From Fictibacillus aquaticus (GTDB lineage Bacteria; Bacillota; Bacilli; Bacillales; Fictibacillaceae): 64,000 nt of DNA. A program made the position numbers and the translations under genes. Positions 27,473 through 35,892 of the stretch are shown one piece after another (within the stretch, counting starts at the first letter, position 1; each line of letters begins with the position of its first letter). The notes below the pieces were generated by a model. The model searched no databases. It saw only the letters and a list, made by a program, of their open reading frames with translations, and had not been told where the DNA came from. The DNA lies in contig NZ_NOII01000002.1 in NCBI RefSeq assembly GCF_002245695.1, forward strand, positions 186,001 through 250,000, given 5' to 3'.

Positions 27473-28120
27473 TTAAACTTTTTTAATGCTGACCAATATG
27501 CCGTCCCCAATTGGCAGCAGCGCTGAATCATAATCGGAGTGGTTCATAATATATTCGTTGAACGCCCTGATTTTTCTGACAAGAGCTCGCCGTCTCCTGC
27601 TTTCAATGCCTGTTTGATCAACTACATATCCTCTGAACATCACATTATCCGTTATCACCATGCCATTGCTGGCAAGCATTGCCGTATATGCATCGAAAAA
27701 CTTCTGATATTGCCCCTTTGCTGCATCGATAAAAATAACGTCAAACGGGCCGTGATGCTTTACATCATCATGAAGTTCATTCGCGTCGCCGAACAGTGCA
27801 GTAATACGACCTTCTAAACCGGCTTTTTCTATGTTCTTTGATGCTATATGATAGCGTTCTTCGTCTTTTTCAATTGTAACGATGTTTGTCCCCGGAAGAG
27901 ACGACGCCATTCTTATGGCTGAATATCCAATCGCGGTCCCTACTTCGAGGATGCGTTTGGGCTGCTTAATTCTCAGAAGCTGCAGCAGGGATTCGATGCC
28001 GACAAGGTCCATGATCGGCACATCATTCTCCTTCGCATACTGCTCTATTTCTTCAATGTTTTCCGGCCTAGGCGATATAAGGCCGCTGATGTACTCATCC
28101 TTTTTGCTGCTTGAGACCAA
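27473..28120 (-). CDS. trmR: tRNA 5-hydroxyuridine(34) methyltransferase TrmR
   Basis: 215-aa O-methyltransferase of the AdoMet_MTase-3 family. Motif I is [12 protein letters not shown] (about residues 59-70); the metal-binding pattern [14 protein letters not shown] and ITDNVMFRG (D then DN) matches YrrM/TrmR, which converts ho5U34 to mo5U34 in tRNA. In B. subtilis yrrN and yrrO (trhP1/trhP2, prephenate-dependent tRNA hydroxylation) lie between trmR and udk; here only 37 bases separate them and both are absent. Confidence 0.9.
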   Translation of the reverse strand: MVSSSKKDEYISGLISPRPENIEEIEQYAKENDVPIMDLVGIESLLQLLRIKQPKRILEVGTAIGYSAIRMASSLPGTNIVTIEKDEERYHIASKNIEKAGLEGRITALFGDANELHDDVKHHGPFDVIFIDAAKGQYQKFFDAYTAMLASNGMVITDNVMFRGYVVDQTGIESRRRRALVRKIRAFNEYIMNHSDYDSALLPIGDGILVSIKKV

Positions 28121-28217
28121 AATCCAGATCCCCCTTTACTTAACCGGTATATTGTAACACAAAAACAGTCCTTTATGCTCTCCCTTTTTTTGTTCAAGGT
28201 ATCGCTGCTAAAAAGCT

Positions 28218-28341
28218 TCAAAGAAAACTTGGCTGAAGCATCTATTGAAGTCAGCCTTAGCTGTAGATCGTGCTTTTAACTCTAATCTTAAATGAAGTCG
28301 AATCTCTTCTAGTAAAAAAGTTATACTTTCTTTTAGTGCAA
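28218..28341. repeat. Repeat family 2, copy B
   Basis: Same orientation and block order as copy A (16352-16475): AAAGAAAACTTGGCTGA, AGTCAGCCTTAG, GTCGAATCTCTT, TATACTTTC, TAGTG. It lies between trmR and the mltG terminator. No ORF. Confidence 0.7.
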
Positions 28342-28344
28342 AAA

Positions 28345-28384
28345 AAAGGCTGTGACGAATCATTCTCTCGTCAGCCAGCCTTAT
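28345..28384 (-). terminator. Intrinsic terminator of mltG
   Basis: On minus AAGGCTGGCTGACGA pairs with TTCGTCACAGCCTT (with a bulge), followed by T8. Confidence 0.85.
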
Positions 28385-28388
28385 CATT

Positions 28389-29522
28389 TTATTGCTTTTT
28401 ATTCCAGTTTTTCCATTCATGGCGGTACTTTTGATATACTGCATTATGTTCGGAAAGCGTTTTGGTATAAATGACCTGACCATTCGGACGTGCATAAAAG
28501 AAAAGCTCTTCCATCTTCTGCGGTTTTAAGGCAGCCTTGAGCGACTCTTCACCAGGTGAAGATATCGGACCAGCCGGAATTCCTTTCACACGGTATGTAT
28601 TATACGGAGAATCAAATTCCAGGTCTGTATAAAGGACTTGCACTGAAAAATCTTTTCGAGCATATTTGACCGTAGGGTCTGAGTCGAGTTTCATATCCTT
28701 TGAAAGACGGTTGTAAAAAACACCGGCAATTTTAGCTCTGTCTTCATCCCGCTGTGATTCTTCCTCGATCAGCGAGGCGAGTGTTACGATCTGAAAAGGC
28801 GTGTATGAAGTATTTTCCATATCAGCGCTGTATTTTCCAAATACATCATTTGCTTTGGATACCATTGTATCAATGATTTTTTTTGCGTCTGGCTTTTTTT
28901 CTTCAAACTCATATGTAGCAGGGAACAAATATCCTTCAAGGGGATAATATAGATCTTTTTTATAAATGTCCTTGCCAAGTATTGAATACTTTTTTTCAAG
29001 CTGTGATAAAAATGTTTTGTCTGCCATGATCTTGACCACGTCTTCTTTTTTCGTTCCCGTTTTTTCTGCTATAAGAGCAGCTGTCTCAGGAACATTCCAT
29101 CCCTCGGGTATCGTGATCATGAACTGAGGTTTTTTGAATAGCTTTCCTTCTTTTAGCGCGTTAATAATCGCTTTTAGATCCATTGCTGGATTAAGGCTGT
29201 AAGAACCCGCCTGAAAGTTGCTCTCATTCATAAACCTTGAATATAGATGAAAGAACTGTGCGTTTTTTATAAGCCCGTTTTCCTCCAGCTTCTGACCGAT
29301 CTCTTTCGGTGACGAACCGATTGGGATGACGATAGAAACTTCCTTTGTGCTGTCAGGGTCTGCTGCCTCAAGCAGGCTTTTGCCATAAACGTACAGACCT
29401 AAAGCTGATCCTGATACAACTAATAAAAGCACCAGTAAAATGGCAAGCACAATTTTTTTCACAGATTTTTTTTTCTTTTTGTTTTCCGGTCCACTGACAG
29501 AAGACATATGTAACTGGAGCAA
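28389..29522 (-). CDS. mltG: Endolytic murein transglycosylase MltG
   Basis: 377-aa enzyme that cuts nascent glycan strands and sets their length. A lysine-rich start (ENKKKKKSVKK) precedes one transmembrane helix (about 24-44), a LysM-like region, and the YceG catalytic domain with the glutamate in TLASLIEEES (about residue 253). The TTG at 29522 is chosen: AAGGAGGAG lies upstream at good spacing, whereas the GTG at 29546 has none. B. subtilis name yrrL. Confidence 0.94.
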   Translation of the reverse strand: MLQLHMSSVSGPENKKKKKSVKKIVLAILLVLLLVVSGSALGLYVYGKSLLEAADPDSTKEVSIVIPIGSSPKEIGQKLEENGLIKNAQFFHLYSRFMNESNFQAGSYSLNPAMDLKAIINALKEGKLFKKPQFMITIPEGWNVPETAALIAEKTGTKKEDVVKIMADKTFLSQLEKKYSILGKDIYKKDLYYPLEGYLFPATYEFEEKKPDAKKIIDTMVSKANDVFGKYSADMENTSYTPFQIVTLASLIEEESQRDEDRAKIAGVFYNRLSKDMKLDSDPTVKYARKDFSVQVLYTDLEFDSPYNTYRVKGIPAGPISSPGEESLKAALKPQKMEELFFYARPNGQVIYTKTLSEHNAVYQKYRHEWKNWNKKQ

Positions 29523-29717
29523 TTTCGACTCCTCCTTCACTTCCACTAGTATACTATATTCTTACTTTTGTTCACATAAAAAGAAGAAAATTGGAGAAGT
29601 GGAAGGGAAAATGTCAAATAAAGGAAAACATACTGACTTGAGGCTGCACTCAAGGGTTTAACTGTCATTCTAATTTAACCTTGGTATGTATTATATTAGT
29701 GAGTTTATTTCCTATAG

Positions 29718-29750
29718 AAAAAAGCCGGGCTATGCCGCCCGGCTTTTGTT
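29718..29750 (-). terminator. Intrinsic terminator of the yrzL-ruvX-yrzB operon
   Basis: AAAAAAGCCGGGC (29718-29730) pairs with GCCCGGCTTTTGTT (29737-29750); T6 tail on minus. Confidence 0.9.
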
Positions 29751-29756
29751 GCGTGA

Positions 29757-30059
29757 TTAAGATTCTTTTCCAAAATCCTCGTCATCAAATGTGTTAAGCA
29801 TCTCTTCAACGATGTCCCATTCTTCATCTGTTTCGAGCGGGAATAAAGCAAGATCATCTTCATCTTCATTTTCTTCGTATCGGAAAGGGAACACTTCTAC
29901 TTCGTCACTGTCCTCGTCATCTTCTGAGTCAGCAACAGGAATTGTCACCATATATGATTTGCCTGTGGAATCCACGTCGAATTTAAACAATACTTCAAAA
30001 AGGTTTTCGTCGCCGTTCTCGTCTGGAATAATAATACGTTCGCGTTCTTCTTTTGCCAT
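29757..30059 (-). CDS. yrzB: DUF1292 family protein YrzB
   Basis: 100-aa, very acidic protein of the UPF0473 family. It begins MAKEERERIIIPDENGDENL and ends with a run of D and E residues. Always found with ruvX and yrzL in Firmicutes; its function is unknown. The ATG at 30059 follows AGAGGTGATAAAC; the GTG three codons upstream overlaps the ribosome binding site. Confidence 0.92.
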   Translation of the reverse strand: MAKEERERIIIPDENGDENLFEVLFKFDVDSTGKSYMVTIPVADSEDDEDSDEVEVFPFRYEENEDEDDLALFPLETDEEWDIVEEMLNTFDDEDFGKES

Positions 30060-30075
30060 GTTTATCACCTCTGGT

Positions 30076-30498
30076 TTATTTTACGCTGTCGAGATAGCCT
30101 TGCAGTATCAGAGCTGCAGCCATTTTATCGATAACGCTCTTTCTTTTCTTACGGCTCACATCGGCTGATATGAGCGTTCTTTCTGCTGCTGCGGTTGTCA
30201 GACGCTCATCCCAAAGCTTTACGGGGAGTTCCAGCTTTTCTTCTGTTTCTTTGGCAAACAGCTGGCATGCTTCTCCGCTTGGGCCGATGGTCCCGTTCAT
30301 ATTTTTTGGCAGACCGACGATAACGAGTGTGACCTCGTTTTCTTCGGCGATCACCTTAAGCCTTGCAAACACTTCATCATCAGGACGGCCGGGGCGGCGT
30401 TTGACCGTCTCGACCCCTTGTGCCGTCCATCCAAGTTCATCACTTAGAGCAACGCCAACCGTTTTCGTGCCGACGTCAAGCCCCATCGTTCGCGGCAT
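30076..30498 (-). CDS. ruvX: Pre-16S rRNA nuclease / putative Holliday junction resolvase RuvX (YqgF)
   Basis: 140-aa RNase H-fold nuclease. The first catalytic Asp is in [16 protein letters not shown], the Glu in the [12 protein letters not shown] segment, and the last Asp in [17 protein letters not shown]. In E. coli YqgF matures the 16S rRNA 5' end. The start touches the yrzL stop, so the three genes are translationally linked. B. subtilis name yrrK. Confidence 0.94.
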   Translation of the reverse strand: MPRTMGLDVGTKTVGVALSDELGWTAQGVETVKRRPGRPDDEVFARLKVIAEENEVTLVIVGLPKNMNGTIGPSGEACQLFAKETEEKLELPVKLWDERLTTAAAERTLISADVSRKKRKSVIDKMAAALILQGYLDSVK

Positions 30499-30770
30499 TA
30501 AAGCGACCTCTCTTTTTTCCTTGATAAATAAGATTTAACTAGCTCTTCAATAAGCTCGTCCCGCTCAAGTTTGCGGATTTTCGATCTGGCATCATTATGA
30601 CGCGGGATATAGGCAGGATCACCTGAAAGCAAATAACCGACGATCTGGTTTATTGGATTGTATCCCTTTTCCTGCAATGCATCATATACAGAATACAAAA
30701 CATTTTCCACATTCGTATCATAAGAGTCATCGTTAAAGCTGAACTTCATCGTCTTGTCCATCGAACTCAT
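30498..30770 (-). CDS. yrzL: IreB family regulatory phosphoprotein YrzL
   Basis: 90-aa protein of the UPF0297/IreB family. The N-terminal [10 protein letters not shown] carries the threonine that is phosphorylated by the PASTA kinase IreK in Enterococcus faecalis; [18 protein letters not shown] and the basic tail complete the family pattern. The ATG follows AAAGAGGTG. First gene of the yrzL-ruvX-yrzB operon downstream of alaS. Confidence 0.93.
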   Translation of the reverse strand: MSSMDKTMKFSFNDDSYDTNVENVLYSVYDALQEKGYNPINQIVGYLLSGDPAYIPRHNDARSKIRKLERDELIEELVKSYLSRKKERSL

Positions 30771-30855
30771 TTGCCAGCACCTCTTTCCTAAGTTCTCCCT
30801 TTTTGCAAAATCATCAGGAAGCTGATTTTCTTTATTGTACCTTAAGAACGTGATG

Positions 30856-33495
30856 TTAGGAAACGGTTTTGATCATTTCGACTGCAGATTGAAGTCCACT
30901 TTCAAGTTTTGAAGGATCTTTTCCGCCAGCCTGAGCCATGTCAGGACGGCCTCCGCCGCCTCCGCCGCACTTTGTTGCCACTTCTTTAACAAGGTTACCC
31001 GCATGATAACCCTGCGGTATTAAATCCTTCGTGACGCCAGCGACAATGTTCACTTTTTCATTATTTACTGCACCAAGGATTACGATTCCGCTTTCTAGCT
31101 TGTTTTTTAAATCATCTAAAATGGAGCGGAGACTGTTCATATCTGATGCGCTGACCACTTTAGCGATTACTGAAACGCCGTTGATCTCCATCTTTTCATC
31201 AAGCAGGCTGCCTGCTTCCATGCTGCCGATTTTTGCGGAGAGCGATTCTTTTTCTTTTTGTACATCTTTCAGCTGGCTCTGCAGTGATTCTACTTTTTGC
31301 GGAACATCTTTCAAGTTGGACTTAAGAAGTGATGCTGCATCTTTCAAAAGCTGAATCTGGTCCTTCATCATGCGGTATGCGCTTTTTCCTGTAACGGCTT
31401 CAATCCTTCTTGTTCCTGCACCGATCCCTGATTCTGCAACAATTTTAAACAATCCGATTTCAGCCGTATTGCTGACATGGCAGCCGCCGCAAAGCTCAAG
31501 ACTGTAATCGCCCACTCTGACAACACGAACGATGTCCCCGTATTTTTCGCCGAACAAAGCCATCGCACCCATTTCTTTCGCTTCTGCGATCGGCTTGAGC
31601 ATTTTGTCTACCGTAATGTTTTGCCAGATTTTTTCGTTTACGATATTCTCGATCTGTTCAAGCTCTTCAGATGAAATTGAGCCAAAATGAGAGAAGTCAA
31701 AACGCAGACGGCCTGTTTCGACTAGTGAGCCCGCCTGGTTAACATGCGTTCCAAGCACATCTTTCAAAGCCTGATGAAGAAGGTGTGTCGCCGTATGGTT
31801 CTTTACGATTTCAGCACGTGACTGAGTATCAACTTCTGCCCTTACAGCAGCTCCCTTTTCAAGAACGCCTCTCTTTACGATTACACTGTGAAGGTTTTGG
31901 CCGTTCGGAGCTTTTTGTACGTCCTTAACAAACAGCGTAAGGTTTTCGTTTGAAATAATTCCATGATCGGCGATCTGCCCTCCGCTTTCTGCATAGAAAG
32001 GCGTCTTTGATAGCATGATTTGAGCTTCGTCGCCTTCTTGTACCATCTCAGAGCGCTCTCCGTTCTGAAACACTTCGATAATCTCTGCCTGTGCTGCGAG
32101 TGCTTCATATCCAACGAATTCACTTTTCAGCGTTACGTCGCTGAGTACACCCGCCTGCACCTGCATGCTTCCGACATCCTGCCTAGCAGATCGTGCGCGC
32201 TCTCGCTGTGCTTCCATCTCGTTTTTAAAGCCTTCAAGATCGACCGTCATCTCGTGTTCCTGAGCGTATTCTTCCGTAAGTTCAATCGGGAAGCCAAACG
32301 TATCATAAAGCTTGAACGCGTCAGCTCCTGAAATGACAGTGCTGCCTTTTTTGCGTTCAGATGCGATAACCTCTTCTAAAATAGCAAGACCGTCATTGAT
32401 CGTTTCATGGAATCGCTCTTCTTCATTTTTTACTACTTTTTGGATGAACGGAACTTTTTCTGTCACTTCAGGATAGAAATCCTTCATGATCTCAGCTACC
32501 ACAGGCACAAGCTCGTACATGAACGGGCGGTGGAGACCTATTTTTTTCGCAAATCGGATAGCACGGCGGATAAGTCTGCGCAGGATATAGCCGCGTCCTT
32601 CATTCGAAGGAAGAGCATTGTCGCCGACTGCAAAAGATACGGTACGGATATGATCCGCGATCACCTTAAATGCGGTGTCTTTTTCAAGATCGCTGCCGTA
32701 TTGTGAACCCGAAATTTTCTCTGTCGCCTTGATGATCGGCATGAACAAATCTGTATCGAAGTTCGTTCTTGCATCCTGGATGACAGAAACCATTCGCTCA
32801 AGCCCCATGCCCGTATCGATATTTTTCTTCGGCAGCGGTGTATATGTTCCATCAGGGTTATGGTTGAACTGGGAGAACACAAGATTCCAGATTTCAAGAT
32901 AGCGTTCATTCTCTCCGCCAGGGTAAAGTTCAGGGTCCTCTGGATCATTGCCGTATGATTCGCCCCTGTCATAGAAAATTTCTGTGTTCGGTCCGCTTGG
33001 GCCTTCGCCAATATCCCAGAAGTTTCCTTCGAGACGGATGATACGCTCTTCCGGAATTCCGACCTTCTGCACCCAGATGTCGAACGCTTCGTTATCTTCC
33101 GGATGTATCGTGACAGATAGTTTGTCTGCGTCAAATCCAATCCAATCCGGGCTCGTCAAAAACTCCCATGCCCAAAGGATCGCTTCCTCTTTAAAATAAT
33201 CTCCTATCGAGAAGTTGCCAAGCATCTCAAAAAAAGTATGATGCCGTGCTGTGATTCCGACGTTTTCAATGTCATTAGTACGGATCGATTTTTGTGCGTT
33301 CGTGATGCGCGGATTTTCCGGTATCACACGTCCATCAAAATATTTTTTCAGTGTCGCAACACCGCTGTTAATCCAAAGCAATGAAGGATCTTCATAAGGC
33401 ACAAGCGATGCACTTGGCTCCACGTCATGGCCTTTTTGCTGAAAAAAGTCTAAGAAAAGCTGTCTGACCTGAGCTGATGTTAACTGTTTCATCAT
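30856..33495 (-). CDS. alaS: Alanyl-tRNA synthetase AlaS
   Basis: 879-aa class II synthetase. The catalytic domain begins [20 protein letters not shown] with class II motif 2 in [14 protein letters not shown]. The editing domain has [11 protein letters not shown] (HxxxH) and CGGCHV as zinc ligands. The C-terminal oligomerisation domain has [14 protein letters not shown] and ends with the [15 protein letters not shown] glycine-rich stretch. The ATG at 33495 is followed by a second ATG with slightly better spacing from GGAG. An Ala T-box leader precedes it. Confidence 0.97.
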   Translation of the reverse strand: MMKQLTSAQVRQLFLDFFQQKGHDVEPSASLVPYEDPSLLWINSGVATLKKYFDGRVIPENPRITNAQKSIRTNDIENVGITARHHTFFEMLGNFSIGDYFKEEAILWAWEFLTSPDWIGFDADKLSVTIHPEDNEAFDIWVQKVGIPEERIIRLEGNFWDIGEGPSGPNTEIFYDRGESYGNDPEDPELYPGGENERYLEIWNLVFSQFNHNPDGTYTPLPKKNIDTGMGLERMVSVIQDARTNFDTDLFMPIIKATEKISGSQYGSDLEKDTAFKVIADHIRTVSFAVGDNALPSNEGRGYILRRLIRRAIRFAKKIGLHRPFMYELVPVVAEIMKDFYPEVTEKVPFIQKVVKNEEERFHETINDGLAILEEVIASERKKGSTVISGADAFKLYDTFGFPIELTEEYAQEHEMTVDLEGFKNEMEAQRERARSARQDVGSMQVQAGVLSDVTLKSEFVGYEALAAQAEIIEVFQNGERSEMVQEGDEAQIMLSKTPFYAESGGQIADHGIISNENLTLFVKDVQKAPNGQNLHSVIVKRGVLEKGAAVRAEVDTQSRAEIVKNHTATHLLHQALKDVLGTHVNQAGSLVETGRLRFDFSHFGSISSEELEQIENIVNEKIWQNITVDKMLKPIAEAKEMGAMALFGEKYGDIVRVVRVGDYSLELCGGCHVSNTAEIGLFKIVAESGIGAGTRRIEAVTGKSAYRMMKDQIQLLKDAASLLKSNLKDVPQKVESLQSQLKDVQKEKESLSAKIGSMEAGSLLDEKMEINGVSVIAKVVSASDMNSLRSILDDLKNKLESGIVILGAVNNEKVNIVAGVTKDLIPQGYHAGNLVKEVATKCGGGGGGRPDMAQAGGKDPSKLESGLQSAVEMIKTVS

Positions 33496-33525
33496 TACAT
33501 CTCCTTTTATCTGTCTTTAAAAAAA

Positions 33526-33750
33526 CAAAAAACTCCCGCCCCTGAAAAACAGGGACGAGAGAGAGCATTCACGCGGTACCACCCTGGTTATGGCATAAAA
33601 CGGCCATCACCTTGATTTTGCCTTAACGCGGCAGACGGCAGTTATTAACTGCACTCAAGAGTAGCTTTCAGTCCGTTATCCATGAGCGCCTTCCAGCCAA
33701 GGGCGCTTTCTCTATGCAAGGATGTTTCGGCTTACTTCTCTCCATCATCG
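33526..33750 (-). promoter_or_regulatory. T-box riboswitch, alanine-specific, upstream of alaS
   Basis: Contains the T-box sequence AACCAGGGTGGTACCGCG on minus. Stem I carries GAAAGCTACTC, where GCT (Ala) sits in the specifier position followed by A. A terminator, CTCTCGTCCCTG pairing with CAGGGGCGGGAG and then T6, ends the leader. Uncharged tRNA-Ala should stabilise the antiterminator and allow alaS transcription. Confidence 0.95.
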
Positions 33751-33769
33751 AATTTATGTATTCTCCTGT

Positions 33770-33799
33770 AGTATAAAATGAACTATTTTAGCTTGTCAA
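33770..33799 (-). promoter_or_regulatory. Sigma-A promoter of alaS
   Basis: On minus TTGACA (33799-33794), 18-base spacer, TATACT (33775-33770). The -35 box lies inside the last codons of yrrI. Confidence 0.8.
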
Positions 33800-34865
33800 C
33801 GGTTTGATGAGAACGATAATCCCTAATATGAAGAAGTATGACCTTCGCAACCGCCAAGAGGGGCACGGCTGTAATCATACCGACGATCCCCCCTAGCTCC
33901 CCTCCCAACAGCAATGCGAAGATAATCAGTGCAGGATGGATATGAACGTTTTTCCCAACGATCAAAGGGCCGAGTATGTTCCCCTCGATAAACTGAAGTA
34001 CGAGCATGATCGCGGCTGCGATCCAGAGCATCTTCCAGGAAACTGTGAATGCCAGGAACAGGACAGGTACCGCACCGATGATCGGCCCGAAATAAGGGAT
34101 CACATCGGTCACGGCAATAAACAGGCCGAGAAGAACAGGGTATGGCATGCCCATGATCCACAGAGCTATTGTTGCTGCTGCACCAAGGATGACTCCGACT
34201 AATACCTGTCCCCTAATATACCCTCCAAGGGACAAGTTAATATCATGCAGCAGTGAACCGCCTTCTCCCCGCCATCTTTTCGGAGTGATGTACCAAAGCC
34301 CTTTTTTAATTTTTTCGATGTCGTTAAGAAAATAGAACACTAAAAATGGTGTAACGAGGAAGACGAAAAAATAATCCACTAGATGCCTTACAGAGAGGAT
34401 AGCACCAGCGAGGGATTCCTGAGCTTTATTCTCCATATTTGAAATCGTGTCATCTATTCTTTCGTGCATCGCATAAGGCAGCCTAGATGTGTGATGATCC
34501 ACTTCCATCAGCATGTTCTTATATAATCCTGCAATCCCAGGAAGGTTTTTCATAAGCTGCTTTAACTGCGCAAGAACATGTGGGATACCTTTTACTAAAG
34601 CCCACCCTGTACCGCCGAAAAACAGAACGTAAATGATAAGTATGGCCAGAAACCTTGGCAGCCCTTTATTGTGCAGCCATTCTACGACAGGATGCAGCAA
34701 ATATGTAATCAGAGCGGCTAAAACAAAAGGGATCAGCACATTTTTCAGAGCTGTCAGCAGAGAGCTGAACAGCGGAAAAACCTTCATAACCATAAAACCG
34801 CACAAAAAAAGCAGCAGCAGAAACAGGAGGGTGTACATCCAGCGAAGCATCTTTTCTTTCTGCAA
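33783..34865 (-). CDS. yrrI: AI-2E family transporter YrrI
   Basis: 360-aa polytopic membrane protein of the AI-2E (UPF0118) family, with a hydrophobic pair of helices at the start, a cytoplasmic central part and the conserved C-terminal run VTDVIPYFGPIIGAVP and GNILGPLIVGKNVHIHP. Members export diverse solutes or act as Na+/H+ antiporters; the link to autoinducer-2 is not general. The TTG at 34865 follows GAGG by 8 bases; the GTG at 34874 overlaps that site. Confidence 0.9.
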   Translation of the reverse strand: MQKEKMLRWMYTLLFLLLLFLCGFMVMKVFPLFSSLLTALKNVLIPFVLAALITYLLHPVVEWLHNKGLPRFLAILIIYVLFFGGTGWALVKGIPHVLAQLKQLMKNLPGIAGLYKNMLMEVDHHTSRLPYAMHERIDDTISNMENKAQESLAGAILSVRHLVDYFFVFLVTPFLVFYFLNDIEKIKKGLWYITPKRWRGEGGSLLHDINLSLGGYIRGQVLVGVILGAAATIALWIMGMPYPVLLGLFIAVTDVIPYFGPIIGAVPVLFLAFTVSWKMLWIAAAIMLVLQFIEGNILGPLIVGKNVHIHPALIIFALLLGGELGGIVGMITAVPLLAVAKVILLHIRDYRSHQTVDKLK

Positions 34866-34984
34866 GAAACTCACCTCTACAAGCTAGTTTTTGCAAAGAA
34901 GAGAATATCATTCTGATGATTAACCAGATTAAGCCATAACTTGAGTTTCAGACTGAAATCTGCTTTCTTTACCAGATTAAACAG

Positions 34985-35024
34985 AAAAAAGGCTGGCTCA
35001 GAGAAATTCCGGCCAGCCTCTTGT
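34985..35024 (-). terminator. Intrinsic terminator of the recD2-yrrD-yrzQ run
   Basis: AGGCTGGC (34990-34997) pairs with GCCAGCCT (35012-35019); on minus T6 follows. Confidence 0.85.
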
Positions 35025-35198
35025 TTAATAAATGGCTTTCGCGATTTTCTTACGCATCTTTCGGATAGTTCTGGATCTCCACATGTCGTCCATCGCCATC
35101 ATCATACCTAAGCTCCTGCCGCGGCTCTGTCTTTTGTTCATAGCCATGGCAGCCGCTCCAATACCGAGCGCAAGTAAAGAAGTAAATGATCGGTTCAA
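35025..35198 (-). CDS. yrzQ: DUF3918 family protein YrzQ
   Basis: 57-aa protein with a short hydrophobic start (LNRSFTSLLALGIGAAAMAM) and a basic, methionine-rich tail (GMMMAMDDMWRSRTIRKMRKK). It matches the YrzQ family found next to yrrD and alaS in Bacillus. It starts at TTG with AAGGCGGTGA upstream and ends just before the terminator. Function unknown. Confidence 0.8.
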   Translation of the reverse strand: MNRSFTSLLALGIGAAAMAMNKRQSRGRSLGMMMAMDDMWRSRTIRKMRKKIAKAIY

Positions 35199-35215
35199 AC
35201 CATCACCGCCTTAGT

Positions 35216-35413
35216 TTATGGCGCCTCCGCCTTAAAAGCCAAATCGCTCTCTTCAAACAGGTCATCTAAAGAAGTTAACGTCCCGTCAGCTTCCACCTGA
35301 TGCAGTGCAAGTTTTCCCTGCTGAATGGAGAGTTCAATAAAGCAATTCCAGCAATAATATTGGTTCACACCGATTTTTCCGATATCCTTGCGTTTGCAGT
35401 TCGGACAAATCAC
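35216..35413 (-). CDS. Zinc-ribbon protein of unknown function
   Basis: 65 aa. Two CxxC knuckles are visible, CPNC (residues 3-6) and CWNC (about 21-24) in NQYYCWNCFIELS, giving a likely zinc ribbon. The rest is a short acidic helix (SLDDLFEESDLAF). GTG start behind GGAGG. It lies between yrrD and yrzQ in a probable operon. Not recognised beyond the zinc motif. Confidence 0.8.
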   Translation of the reverse strand: MICPNCKRKDIGKIGVNQYYCWNCFIELSIQQGKLALHQVEADGTLTSLDDLFEESDLAFKAEAP

Positions 35414-35425
35414 GCCGTTTCCTCC

Positions 35426-35857
35426 CTATTGGCCGAAGAACGATTCTCCATTGATCTCATATGACGCATTATGAAAAAGCGTCTGTCGGCCATGCCGCAT
35501 ATCAGAGAAGAATCCTTCTGTTGTTTCAACTGCTACAAGCGTGTCCAGATTATCAGAGAAATATACATCTGTGATCATCGCGTCCATTTCCGCTTGCTTC
35601 GTAACAGCCTGGCCGAGAACATGTTTAGGCTTATGACAGACCGTCCATAGCTCCTGAACTGCAGCATTTGCCACTTTGGGAGCTTCGCTGAGGAATCCGC
35701 TGATGGGGAAAAATCGGCACTTTGACCAAGGATGGCGTTTGGCCAGCAGGCCGTGGACGATGCCGCTATTATCAAAGAATACATCTTTAATGATAACGTT
35801 CGTCCCGCTGTGACGGTCAAAGATTCGTGAACCTGCTAAAACTGAAAATGTCCGCAA
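35426..35857 (-). CDS. yrrD: PRC-barrel domain protein YrrD
   Basis: 143-aa protein with two PRC-barrel-like halves: LRTFSVLAGSRIFDRHSG at the start and HVLGQAVTKQAEMDAMITD in the second half. PRC barrels bind RNA or protein partners; the role of YrrD is unknown. The TTG at 35857 is chosen because homologues begin at this point and AAAGGCGGG lies upstream; the frame is open 13 codons further. It lies next to recD2 as in B. subtilis. Confidence 0.85.
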   Translation of the reverse strand: MRTFSVLAGSRIFDRHSGTNVIIKDVFFDNSGIVHGLLAKRHPWSKCRFFPISGFLSEAPKVANAAVQELWTVCHKPKHVLGQAVTKQAEMDAMITDVYFSDNLDTLVAVETTEGFFSDMRHGRQTLFHNASYEINGESFFGQ

Positions 35858-35892
35858 AGTCATCCCGCCTTTCCGAACATTTTTAGTGTAAC

